A stretch of 47,297 nt of DNA from Thalassotalea sp. PP2-459. Its GTDB lineage: Bacteria > Pseudomonadota > Gammaproteobacteria > Enterobacterales > Alteromonadaceae. The DNA is taken from NCBI RefSeq assembly GCF_001913705.1, contig NZ_MKQD01000036.1:1-47297 (forward strand). Reading direction: 5' to 3'. The translations under genes and the position numbers were made by a program. Numbering within the stretch: the stretch's first letter is position 1; each line of letters opens with the position of its first letter. This document shows positions 10,646-19,607 of the stretch, one piece after another. Under the pieces are notes generated by a model, which was not told the DNA's origin, ran no database searches, and saw nothing but the letters and a program-made list of their open reading frames with translations.

Positions 10646-10852
10646 TTACCGTTTCATCGTTGTTTCAATACGAGTCGCATAACTTGAATACACCGATACA
10701 CAAAAAGGCACGATATAGGTGATGATCACTTTAAACCAGTTCAGAGGTTGATCACTAAAAATAACATCACTTTGATTCACTAACGTTAAAATTGTCCCCA
10801 CAACAAGGCTTATAGTAACTGCTGTTTTAAATTGCTTTCGTGTGTAATTCAC
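10646..10852 (-). CDS. nrtS: NrtS-family small membrane protein (putative nitrate/nitrite transporter)
   Basis: 68 residues with two membrane helices: TAVTISLVVGTILTLVNQ and FKVIITYIVPFCVSVYSSYA. The pattern of a Gly-Thr-x-Leu-x-x-x-Asn-Gln turn in the first helix and Thr-Tyr-x-Val-Pro-Phe-Cys-Val-Ser in the second matches my recollection of the NrtS family, first described in cyanobacteria for nitrate/nitrite transport. The assignment rests on motif memory. It lies just upstream of the chemoreceptor gene and is probably co-transcribed with it. Confidence 0.6.
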   Translation of the reverse strand: MNYTRKQFKTAVTISLVVGTILTLVNQSDVIFSDQPLNWFKVIITYIVPFCVSVYSSYATRIETTMKR

Positions 10853-11010
10853 TTCACCCTATTCACTATTACGTTGTCAGTGCGGTATATGTAAGAACTA
10901 GTTATTAAATAAAAACTTTCATTAACAAGATAATATTTATAGATACGTTGTTATTCATGGACCGCATGATATTAGTGCGCTTACCAAAATATTAAAAAGT
11001 TATTTACTCA

Positions 11011-13608
11011 TTATTTAACGATAATTTCATCCGCGAATATAAATGCTTCTTGCCCTGGACGAATGTGCCACTTTGGCAGCTTTGAGATATTTTTTGCAGT
11101 TACTTTTATGTAACGCATTCGTTTGGGCGTAAATGCTACTTTAAATTGCTTTAGTTGATAGTCTGGTACATTGGCTTTTGTTTCATAGGATTCTTTACCA
11201 AGTAAAGTAAAATTACTCCCGTCTTCTGATTGTGAAAAACGTACTTCTGTAGGCAGCAAAATGGAGTGAAGAACACTTTGTAAAAAGCCAATTTCAATCG
11301 ATGACACCGATGTTAGTTCTCCCAGATCTATCACAACAGACAAATCTTTTTGGCGATAGCCTTGCCATAATGTTTTATAATCGGGGCCACCTGACAAGCC
11401 GTCAATTAACGTATCATTTCCATTGGCGGCATACTTTTCATCATACAATGACAACAAACGAATATCTTTTCCTACAGCAAGGTGACTTACCTTAGTGATC
11501 TCACCATATTTTTTACCTTGCTCAAATTTTAAAGTCTTTTTACGAGCAATTTCATTATGCTGAGCAACCGTTAAACGTTGAAAATCAATCCCTTTTCTAG
11601 CCGGAGTAAGATAAAAAGCGTGTCCACCTCCACTGGCCATAGCAACTGTTAATTGATCCCCCTTGTTTACAACAAGCTCATTAATTTCTATATCCGCTGG
11701 AGAATCTTGAAAATCTGTTGTCATTGCGTCAGAAAATGCTCGGACAATATAATTTGTGTTCTCCTCAAGAAAATCCAATGAAACATCGACCGTCCTCGGC
11801 TTTTCATCTGTCATACTTCCTATAAACCATTGACTACCCTTTCGGCGAGCTATCGTAATAAAATCACCAATTTCACCATGAAGTACTTTTGTTTCATCCC
11901 ACGTAGTAGGAACAGCTTCTATGAACTCAAAGGCAGGTTGTTCATGATAATTTTCAATCATGTCTGCCGCCATTTGCATTGGACTATACAAAACAACGAA
12001 CATGGCAAGCTGTTTAGCCAAAGTAGAATGCACTCGATATTGACCGTGCGGATCAAATTGAATATTAAAAATTCCAGGGGTATAGTCCATAGGACCTGCA
12101 AGTAACCTAGTAAAAGGTAATGTTACCGTGTGTTCCGGTGAATTCCCTTCACTCCAGCCATTCCACTCCATTCCACGTCCCCCTTCACGTGTCATCATAT
12201 TCGGGTAAGTTCGTCGTATTCCTGTCGGCTTTATCGGTTCATGTGCATTCACCATAATGCGGTATTTAGCAGCAAGCTCTACTACTCTTCGGTAATGATT
12301 AACCATCTGTTGGCCATGATGAAAAACACCTTCAGGGTGCATTTTTCCAGCATAGCCTGTTTTAATTGCATGAACACCTACCTCATGATAGAGTTTAAAA
12401 GCAGCTTCCATTTGTTGCTCATACATAGGAATATTGCCACCTGTTTCATGATGACCAATTAAAGCGATATTATTTTTTCTACCGTATTGAACAACCTCAG
12501 CTAAGTCAAAGTCATCATAAGCCGTAGTAAAGTCTTGTACATTGTGGCCTGTATGCCATGTTTCCCAGCCTTGATTCCATCCCTCCACTAAAACGCCGCC
12601 GATACCATGCTGCTTAGCAAAATCAATGTAGGATTTAGTATTTTCAGTAGTAGCGCCATGCTTTGGTCCTGACTCCCATGTATATTTCCTCATGTGCATC
12701 CCCCACCAGATACCGATATATTTCATAGGTTTTATCCAAGAACTGTCGGTAATAACGCTCGGCTCATTTAAATTTTCTATTAAGTTGGATTCAATTAAAT
12801 CAGCGGCACGTTTAGCAATTTGAATGGTTCGCCATGGTGTTTTAAAAGGGGCTTTTCCTTTAACTTTTATACCGTCAGGCCAAGGCACTAAGTCACTCGT
12901 TAATCGTAATGCTTGCCCGTTTTTTTTAATTAACGTCATCCCAGCATAGTTAGTTAAAGCTGCTTCATGAATACTTAAGAAAACATCATTTTTACCTTTC
13001 ATGGTAATGGGTGTATTCACCGCCGTTATTTGCGATAGTGGTGTTTTTTTGTATAAATGCTCATAACTATCATAATCGGCAGGAGTCCACCAAGTCGTAT
13101 AATTATCCGTAAAAGCAAATTCGGTTTCTTCTGATGTTATGGCAAAGGTTGTTAGGTTTTTTTGTTCCGGAAATTCATAACGAAACCCTAAACCATCATT
13201 AAAAAGACGAAAATAAAGATGTAATCGACGAGGGAACTCACCTGACTCACTAAGCACAACCTTCAGTTGTCGATAGTGGTTTTCTGCTGTGCTTGTTTGC
13301 CCCCAAACTTTTTTCCATGGTGCATTTACTTCGCTAACGTCAGTAGATTCCACGACAAAGTTTGCTAGCATGTTTGCTTGTGATTGAAATTTAAACCCTA
13401 ACGTTGAAGGTTTGATCAACTCAACTCTGTCATAAGATACTTGATATTGTGCTATACCTGTTTTTACTGAAAAAGTTAATTTAATACGCTTATCTGGAGA
13501 ATCAATCATATATTTGTCATTAGCACAAACACCAAAAGCAAAACAAATACTCATCAAAAACATAACGTGTTTAATTATGTTTAAAAATGATTTTCCTGAC
13601 ATACTCAT
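11011..13608 (-). CDS. GH97 glycoside hydrolase, predicted inverting alpha-glucosidase, with C-terminal F5/8C-like domain
   Basis: 865 residues with a signal peptide (hydrophobic residues ~12-29). The GH97 barrel carries all acidic residues of the inverting SusB-type subgroup at matching spacing: HHE (Glu388), AHE (Glu457), TRE (Glu475) and RGME (Glu481). These correspond to SusB Glu439, Glu508, Glu526 and Glu532 (bases, calcium ligand, acid); intervals 69, 18 and 6 are identical. Glu215 in SIHEA is a candidate for the remaining calcium ligand. This argues against the retaining alpha-galactosidase subgroup. Residues ~735-865 form a discoidin-like beta-sandwich not found in SusB. It is the last gene of unit B and overlaps the glycosylasparaginase gene by four bases. 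It may remove alpha-glucose caps from immature high-mannose glycans; this role is inference. Confidence 0.85.
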   Translation of the reverse strand: MSMSGKSFLNIIKHVMFLMSICFAFGVCANDKYMIDSPDKRIKLTFSVKTGIAQYQVSYDRVELIKPSTLGFKFQSQANMLANFVVESTDVSEVNAPWKKVWGQTSTAENHYRQLKVVLSESGEFPRRLHLYFRLFNDGLGFRYEFPEQKNLTTFAITSEETEFAFTDNYTTWWTPADYDSYEHLYKKTPLSQITAVNTPITMKGKNDVFLSIHEAALTNYAGMTLIKKNGQALRLTSDLVPWPDGIKVKGKAPFKTPWRTIQIAKRAADLIESNLIENLNEPSVITDSSWIKPMKYIGIWWGMHMRKYTWESGPKHGATTENTKSYIDFAKQHGIGGVLVEGWNQGWETWHTGHNVQDFTTAYDDFDLAEVVQYGRKNNIALIGHHETGGNIPMYEQQMEAAFKLYHEVGVHAIKTGYAGKMHPEGVFHHGQQMVNHYRRVVELAAKYRIMVNAHEPIKPTGIRRTYPNMMTREGGRGMEWNGWSEGNSPEHTVTLPFTRLLAGPMDYTPGIFNIQFDPHGQYRVHSTLAKQLAMFVVLYSPMQMAADMIENYHEQPAFEFIEAVPTTWDETKVLHGEIGDFITIARRKGSQWFIGSMTDEKPRTVDVSLDFLEENTNYIVRAFSDAMTTDFQDSPADIEINELVVNKGDQLTVAMASGGGHAFYLTPARKGIDFQRLTVAQHNEIARKKTLKFEQGKKYGEITKVSHLAVGKDIRLLSLYDEKYAANGNDTLIDGLSGGPDYKTLWQGYRQKDLSVVIDLGELTSVSSIEIGFLQSVLHSILLPTEVRFSQSEDGSNFTLLGKESYETKANVPDYQLKQFKVAFTPKRMRYIKVTAKNISKLPKWHIRPGQEAFIFADEIIVK

Positions 13609-14609
13609 AGCAAGCTAGCTGCATTAAATAATTGGTTGGTTTTGTTACTTGTAACCGCATAATCAAAGCCTGATTGAATACAAAAAGAGCCATACTCTCC
13701 TGACTTATTCAATGCTAAAAAGCCCACTTGAAAGTCTTTATAATCCCCTAGTTTTTTTGCTATACGCTCTACCGCTGCTTGACAAGCTTGGGTTGGACTC
13801 ATACCTTGTCGCATCATTTCGACCACTAGATGACAACCTACGGTTTTTATCATCAGCTCCCCCATCCCCGTCGCCGTTGCTGCACCAACTTCATTGTCAA
13901 CATAAAGCCCTGCACCAATAATGGGCGAGTCACCAACTCTGCCATGCATTTTGAATGCCGCTCCACTCGTAGTACAAGCACCTGAAAGGTCACCGTGTTT
14001 ATCTAGCGCTAACATACCAATTGTGTCGTGGTTCTCAATATTAATCACTGGCTCATATTTTGATTTAACTAACCATTGTCGCCAATCTTGCTCAGATTTT
14101 TTAGTTAACAGGTTCTCTTCTTTAAATCCCTGTTCTTTAGCAAATTTTAATGCTCCCTCTCCCACAAGCATCACATGTGGCGTTTTATCCATTACTAAAC
14201 GTGCAACAGATATCGGATGTTTAATATGCTGTAAAAAAGCCACTGAGCCACAGTTTTGATTTTCATCCATAATACAGGCGTCGAGCGTTACTTTCCCTTC
14301 TCTATCTGGGTAGCCCCCATAACCAACGGTTCTTACCTCAGGATCTGCTTCGGGGACTCTAACGCCTTTTTCAACAGCATCAATGGCTTTACCATCAGTA
14401 GTTAATACCTGCCAAGCGGCTTTATTTGCTGCGATACCATGTTGCCATGTTGAAACAACAATCGGCTTATTAATCGTTTTTTTTTCTGTATGATGCGCCG
14501 TGATCTCACTTGGGTGGCTTTTTCCTAATGCCTCAGTAAAAAGGCCTGAGGCACTGAACGTTGCAGCACCTGCCAATGAAAATTTCAAAAACTCTCTTTT
14601 AGATGACAT
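13605..14609 (-). CDS. N4-(beta-N-acetylglucosaminyl)-L-asparaginase (glycosylasparaginase)
   Basis: Hydrolyses GlcNAc-Asn to the glycosylamine (then GlcNAc) and aspartate, the step after an endoglycosidase has left GlcNAc on Asn. It is an Ntn-hydrolase of 334 residues. The self-cleavage site HDTIGM (Asp195/Thr196) is identical to the human enzyme motif; Thr196 becomes the nucleophile of the beta chain. Other family blocks are GRVGDSPIIGAGLYVDNEVGA and ATATGMGE. The N-terminus SSKREFLKF plus the hydrophobic stretch LAGAATFSASGLF resembles a Tat signal with Lys-Arg in place of Arg-Arg, implying periplasmic location. It lies 19 bases after the GlcNAc kinase gene and overlaps the GH97 gene by four bases. 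Confidence 0.92.
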   Translation of the reverse strand: MSSKREFLKFSLAGAATFSASGLFTEALGKSHPSEITAHHTEKKTINKPIVVSTWQHGIAANKAAWQVLTTDGKAIDAVEKGVRVPEADPEVRTVGYGGYPDREGKVTLDACIMDENQNCGSVAFLQHIKHPISVARLVMDKTPHVMLVGEGALKFAKEQGFKEENLLTKKSEQDWRQWLVKSKYEPVINIENHDTIGMLALDKHGDLSGACTTSGAAFKMHGRVGDSPIIGAGLYVDNEVGAATATGMGELMIKTVGCHLVVEMMRQGMSPTQACQAAVERIAKKLGDYKDFQVGFLALNKSGEYGSFCIQSGFDYAVTSNKTNQLFNAASLL

Positions 14610-14628
14610 TACTATTCCTTAATAGTTA

Positions 14629-15519
14629 CTAATTGGCTCTTAATTGCATGTGTTTGGCAAAACTAATTGCCCCTTGCTCTGCATTGTGTATTGGCGAGGA
14701 TAGCTCTTTAGCAAGCGTTACAGGCAACATAGGAATGAGTTGCCTTGCAACTCCTCCTAATAATGTAATTCTTGGTGGGTTAGTGTTTTTCAATAAATCA
14801 ATGGTACGAACGATAAACTGACAACTGTCTTTAATCAGTTGTTGTGCAACAACGTCCCCTTTTGCAGCTGCATTGAATACAAGTGGGGCTATAGCGCCAA
14901 AATCTCTAGCGCCGGCTTCTGCTAATGTATCAGCCAGCTGGTAGCCACTGGCATTAAAGTGCTGTGTTACCAGTTCACATAATAAGCTAGGCTGAGCATA
15001 ACCATCATATGATAACAATGCTTTTTGTACCGCTTGATAACCTAACCAAGAACCACTGCAATGATCGGCTTGAAGAAAGCCATATCCGCCAATCATTGTT
15101 TTCACGCCATTGACTAAAGAAAGTGCGCTAAATCCTGTGCCAACAATAACCATGGCTCCATCACCACCAGCATGTGCACCGATAGTAGCGACATGTAAAT
15201 CATCGGTATAATACATCGCTTTAAACGGATGCTGCCAATTTTGCATCATCGTCAGATAACGAGGTAAATGCAACCCTGCCAACCCCGCGCCAACGACAAA
15301 CTGTCCATAATGTTGTTCCGAAAGTTCTGCTTGCTTTAGTGCTTCCTTAAACGCTGTCATAATCGAAAGAATAACAGTTGCTCGACCATGTGAAGGATTT
15401 GCTGTGCCTCCTATACCCTGTCCGAGAAATTGACCACATGACGATTCAATACGCACTCGACAATGCGTACCACCACCATCTATACCCGCATAAAAAACTT
15501 CGCCATTAACTACTTTCAT
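14629..15519 (-). CDS. BadF/BadG-family N-acetylglucosamine (amino sugar) kinase
   Basis: 296 residues of the ASKHA ATPase fold. The phosphate-1 motif is AGIDGGGTHCRVRI, phosphate-2 is MVIVGTGFSAL, and the adenosine motif is ITLLGGVARQLIPML. The segment GGYGFLQADHCSGSWLGYQAV is typical of the eukaryotic NAGK / bacterial GspK group. It most likely phosphorylates GlcNAc (or glucosamine) in the cytoplasm, using the amino sugar freed by the glycosylasparaginase and beta-mannosidase of the same operon. No nagA or nagB is nearby, so later steps would be encoded elsewhere. It starts three bases after the GH92 gene. GlcNAc versus GlcN preference cannot be read from sequence. Confidence 0.85.
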   Translation of the reverse strand: MKVVNGEVFYAGIDGGGTHCRVRIESSCGQFLGQGIGGTANPSHGRATVILSIMTAFKEALKQAELSEQHYGQFVVGAGLAGLHLPRYLTMMQNWQHPFKAMYYTDDLHVATIGAHAGGDGAMVIVGTGFSALSLVNGVKTMIGGYGFLQADHCSGSWLGYQAVQKALLSYDGYAQPSLLCELVTQHFNASGYQLADTLAEAGARDFGAIAPLVFNAAAKGDVVAQQLIKDSCQFIVRTIDLLKNTNPPRITLLGGVARQLIPMLPVTLAKELSSPIHNAEQGAISFAKHMQLRAN

Positions 15520-15522
15520 CTC

Positions 15523-17760
15523 TTAATCACGCTCACGTGACTGGAATGAAAACGTTAAATGACCTGACCGCTTAAGTTCATCATGTGTAATATGGTTACG
15601 ATTAAGCTTTTGTCCATTTAGATCAATATTATCTACAAAGTTTTCACCTGTGCTGCCCAGCTGTTTAATTGTAAACTTTTGGTCATTGGCTAATGTTAGT
15701 GTCACTTCATCAAATAATGGCGTGCCAAAAATATACTTTCCATCAGCTGGATTTACAGGGTAGAAACCAAGTGAACTGAAAATATACCAAGCAGACATTT
15801 GACCAACATCATCATTGCCCGCCAAACCATCTGGATCCGCACGATACATTGTTTTTCTAATTTCTTTTATTCGTGCTTCACCTTTCCATTTTTGATCCGT
15901 AAAAGCGTATAAATAAGGAATATGGTGGCACGGCTCATTACCATGAGCATATTGGCCGATAAGTCCTGAAATATCCGGTGAAACATCACCCTCCATTTCT
16001 GAGCTCACCGTAAACAATTGGTCTAATTTATTAATAAAAGCTTGTTCACTTCCAAATAAATTCTTTAGTCCATTTACGTCATGTGGAACAAACCACGTAT
16101 ATTGCCATGCATTAGCTTCTGTATAATCAGTAGTGCGATGATCAACATGAGTAGGGCTAAAGTTTTCTACCCATTGACCTGACTGATCTTTGCCACGCAT
16201 AAAACCAACACGTTTATCAAACAAGTTTTTATAGGACTGTGCTCGTTTGGTGAAATATTGATAGTCATCATCTTTGCCTATCGCTTTAGCTAATTCGGCA
16301 ATTGCCCAATCATCGTAGGCATATTCTAAAGATTTAGAAACAGCCTCAACTTCTAATTCTGAAGGGATATAACCATATTTGTCGAACAAATCGATACCAA
16401 ACTTATTTTGCATTGCAGATGTTTTGCTTGCTTGTAACAGTTTCTCAGGATCAACTGTCGTTAATCCCTTCAAGTAAGCATCAACAATAACGGGAACCGC
16501 ATGATATCCAATCATCACATCTGTTTCATTCGACATCAGATCCCAAGTTGGCAAAACACCTGATTCATCGTAAAAGGCCATCATCGACTTTATTAAGTCA
16601 TCCACTAATTTGGGATTAGTGATCGTCAATAATGGATGTAATGCTCGAAAAGTATCCCATAGAGAAAATAATGTATAACGGTTATACCCTTCAGCAACAT
16701 GAGTTTTTCCATCAGCACCGTAATATTCACCATTGGCATCACTAAATAAATGTGGTGCCATAAAAGCGTGATATAGGGCAGTGTAGAACTTTGTTTTCTC
16801 TATTTCATTATTATCTTTTACTTGAATTTTATTCAGCTGATCCCGCCATAAGCTCTCTGCTGCTAACTTAGTTTTATCAAAGTCAAAAAACGGTGCTTCA
16901 ATGGCAATATTTTTACGAGCGCCTTCAATACTGGCATATGAAATGCCCACTTTGACAGTGACACTTTTATTATTCAATTGAGCAAAACTTAGTACAGCTT
17001 CACTTTTTTCTGCTTGAATACTATCGCCTGATACCATTTTCTTTTCATTAAATAGCTGAGCTGAAAACGCTTCACTAAATTCCATGACAAAGTACACAGG
17101 TTGAAATTTAGCCCAACCAGTTGATTTACGATAACCAACTAACGTAGTGTTATTTTCAATACGAAAATACGTATCAACAGCCTTATCAAAATTTTGTGCA
17201 TACCCTAAGTCTACGAGTATTTGTGGTGTCCCCTCGCCACCAAAATGATACCTGTGTACACCTACACGTGCAGTTGCCGTTAGTTCAGCTTTAATATCTT
17301 CTTGGGGTAAATAAACAGAATAATAACCCGCTGATGCTTTTTCATCTTCCTTTTGATATTTTGCATACAAATGACCAACGTCATTATTAGTGTTTTCAGG
17401 ATAGTTTGATACAAAAGGCATCACCAAAATATCCAATAAATCGCCAACTCCAGTACCCGATAAATGGGTATGACTGAAACCTAACAAAGTATCGTCAGAG
17501 TAGTGATAACCAGAAGTCCAGTCCCATCTTTCTTTCGTCAAATTATCAGGGCTAAGTTGAACCATACCAAAAGGTACTGTAGCACCAGGGAATGTATGGC
17601 CGTGGCCACCAGTACCAATAAAGGGGTCCACATAGGATAGAACATCAACGGTCTGTTCTGGTTTAACCGACTGTTTTGAGTTTGATTTACCCAACTGATT
17701 TTGACTACAGCCTAGTGTCAAAAGTAATGCAGCAGCGGATAACATAATTCTTTTTTTCAT
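15523..17760 (-). CDS. GH92 exo-alpha-mannosidase, lipoprotein (canonical acid)
   Basis: 745 residues with lipobox LTLGC (Cys18, +2 Ser, so outer-membrane sorting expected). GH92 blocks in order: YVDPFIGTGGHGHTFPGAT near residue 45, WDWTSGYHY, GFSHTHLSGTG, LWDTFRALHP, the acid motif HGNEPCHH (Glu609), and GLAGNDDVGQMSAW with the Asp pair that acts as base. GH92 enzymes are calcium-dependent inverting alpha-mannosidases. The intact HGNE motif with the following HH is the form seen in alpha-1,2-mannosidases of high-mannose glycan systems, but linkage cannot be fixed from sequence. It lies between the SSS symporter and GlcNAc kinase genes in unit B. Confidence 0.92.
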   Translation of the reverse strand: MKKRIMLSAAALLLTLGCSQNQLGKSNSKQSVKPEQTVDVLSYVDPFIGTGGHGHTFPGATVPFGMVQLSPDNLTKERWDWTSGYHYSDDTLLGFSHTHLSGTGVGDLLDILVMPFVSNYPENTNNDVGHLYAKYQKEDEKASAGYYSVYLPQEDIKAELTATARVGVHRYHFGGEGTPQILVDLGYAQNFDKAVDTYFRIENNTTLVGYRKSTGWAKFQPVYFVMEFSEAFSAQLFNEKKMVSGDSIQAEKSEAVLSFAQLNNKSVTVKVGISYASIEGARKNIAIEAPFFDFDKTKLAAESLWRDQLNKIQVKDNNEIEKTKFYTALYHAFMAPHLFSDANGEYYGADGKTHVAEGYNRYTLFSLWDTFRALHPLLTITNPKLVDDLIKSMMAFYDESGVLPTWDLMSNETDVMIGYHAVPVIVDAYLKGLTTVDPEKLLQASKTSAMQNKFGIDLFDKYGYIPSELEVEAVSKSLEYAYDDWAIAELAKAIGKDDDYQYFTKRAQSYKNLFDKRVGFMRGKDQSGQWVENFSPTHVDHRTTDYTEANAWQYTWFVPHDVNGLKNLFGSEQAFINKLDQLFTVSSEMEGDVSPDISGLIGQYAHGNEPCHHIPYLYAFTDQKWKGEARIKEIRKTMYRADPDGLAGNDDVGQMSAWYIFSSLGFYPVNPADGKYIFGTPLFDEVTLTLANDQKFTIKQLGSTGENFVDNIDLNGQKLNRNHITHDELKRSGHLTFSFQSRERD

Positions 17761-17799
17761 AGTGTGCTAATTTTAATTTCCAGTTAAAAGTTGAAATGG

Positions 17800-19590
17800 T
17801 TAATTTTCTAATTTGTCGTACCAATTTTTCTTTAAAATAAATGATGTTATAAGCATGACGACTATTGCAATGACCATTGAATTTGCTTCTTTTATCACTA
17901 AATAAATAGGGATAACCACTAAAGATATTTGCCAAATCATACCTACTACGATATTGAGGACATCACGTCTAAAATTAGCGTTACTAACAAAATTCGGATC
18001 TTGCGCCAATACTTTTTGGTGAATAGGTTGCCAAAAACCCCAAGGACGTACATTTTTATAAAAGGTCATCAGTACGTCATCTTTTTCTGGCGGTGTTAAT
18101 AATGTGCCTAGGACTGAACCGGTAATTCCGGCCAATAGAAGGAAAGGAAACGCGTATAAGGGCTGTAAATCGGGATATATTAACGGTAAAGCTAATGATG
18201 CAATCAATCCAGACATCATCCCCCAAAAGTAACCAAATGCATTGAAGCGCCACCAATGCCATTTAAGTAAGTTTGCAGCTGCGTAACCACCAAATAAAGC
18301 AGCGAAAATCCATTGCATGATGTCGTTTATACTAGAAATAAGGTAACCAACACCGACTCCAGCAACCACTAATAAAGTAGATATGAGATAGCTGAACAGA
18401 ATATAATGCCGTTCACTTCCACGCGGATTAAAGTAACGCTTGTAAACATCATTGACGATATACGCTGGTGCGGCATTAACTGAAGCAGCGAAGGTCGACA
18501 TAAAAGCAGCCAATAGGCCAGCAATCAAAAGACCACTTAAGCCAACAGGAATAAAGTTTTCAATGGCATAAGGTAAAATTTGTTCAAAATCAAAAGCCTC
18601 ATTGCTGCTTTGTATTTCAGGCCCCATAAATACTAAAGCTAATACTGATAATCCAGCTACCATCATGTATCGCGGAAAAAACATCACTAATGACACTATC
18701 CCACTCATCTTTGCTGCTTCTTTGGCATTTTTTGTTGCTAGAATACGCTGCATATCATAGTTAGGAACTGGCCCTGCTAAGCTCGATAAAATCCCCTTGA
18801 ATAACATCATCATAAAAAAAATGCCGAATAAGCCAAAACCATCATCCGTCATCTTTTGATTAACTGAGTCAATTACGCCTGTCCAGTTAAGATCTAAATG
18901 CCAACCAAATGACAACTCTTTCCAGCCAGCAGGAATAGCAGCGTTCAAAGCGTCACTACTTACAGTATTCATAGCGATGACGCCCACAGCAATAGCCGCA
19001 ACCGTCATAATGACGAATTGCAATAATTCTGTAAAAACTACGCTGTACATGCCTCCTTTCACAACATATAGCGTGGTAAAAGTAAAAATAATCAGTGCGT
19101 AGGTATCAGGAGATAAGTCCCAAGGGAAAAAAATAACGGCAAACTTACCTATTCCTTTAAACGCATAAGAAATAAAGCCTATAGCACTGACTACAGCAAA
19201 TATCACTACCGCAAGATGAGAAAGCTCAGCACCACGACCATCACCAAAACGAGTTTTTAACCATTCAGCCCCCGTCATAACGTTAGAACGTCGTAACCAT
19301 GCTGATAAATAAATCATTAAAAACACTTGGTTAAATATCGGCCATATCCAAGGTAACCATGCGCTTTTCAAACCATAGACAAAGCACATCGATACCAACC
19401 ACATGGTACCTGCAATATCAAACATGCCAGAAGCGTTTGATACACCAAGTGCCCACCAAGGAATTTTACGGCCACCAAGAAAGTAAGAGTCAATGTTTTT
19501 AGATGCACGTTTAGATAAGCTAAAGCCTATCGCCAATGTTGCAATTAAATAAAAAACGATAATCAGTATATCAACAGGTTGTAACGACAT
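17800..19590 (-). CDS. sodium:solute symporter (SSS family), sugar importer candidate
   Basis: 596 residues with about 14 membrane helices. The N-terminus shows the SSS pattern: DILIIVFYLIATLAIGFSLS, then NIDSYFLGGRKIPWWALGVSNASGMFDIAGTMW. It contains the YVVKGGMYSVVFTELLQF segment typical of the family. The gene sits 17 bases after the beta-mannosidase gene. Because that enzyme has no export signal, this permease is the best candidate for carrying Man-beta-1,4-GlcNAc, or GlcNAc, across the inner membrane. The substrate is inference from context. The C-terminus extends past the last core helix with two further helices. Confidence 0.87.
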   Translation of the reverse strand: MSLQPVDILIIVFYLIATLAIGFSLSKRASKNIDSYFLGGRKIPWWALGVSNASGMFDIAGTMWLVSMCFVYGLKSAWLPWIWPIFNQVFLMIYLSAWLRRSNVMTGAEWLKTRFGDGRGAELSHLAVVIFAVVSAIGFISYAFKGIGKFAVIFFPWDLSPDTYALIIFTFTTLYVVKGGMYSVVFTELLQFVIMTVAAIAVGVIAMNTVSSDALNAAIPAGWKELSFGWHLDLNWTGVIDSVNQKMTDDGFGLFGIFFMMMLFKGILSSLAGPVPNYDMQRILATKNAKEAAKMSGIVSLVMFFPRYMMVAGLSVLALVFMGPEIQSSNEAFDFEQILPYAIENFIPVGLSGLLIAGLLAAFMSTFAASVNAAPAYIVNDVYKRYFNPRGSERHYILFSYLISTLLVVAGVGVGYLISSINDIMQWIFAALFGGYAAANLLKWHWWRFNAFGYFWGMMSGLIASLALPLIYPDLQPLYAFPFLLLAGITGSVLGTLLTPPEKDDVLMTFYKNVRPWGFWQPIHQKVLAQDPNFVSNANFRRDVLNIVVGMIWQISLVVIPIYLVIKEANSMVIAIVVMLITSFILKKNWYDKLEN

Positions 19591-19607
19591 AGATGCCCTT
19601 TAAATTA

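Noticed and set aside
17705-17935. 76-codon minus-strand frame across the GH92/SSS junction
   Set aside because: It overlaps the real ends of both genes in another frame and has no family features.
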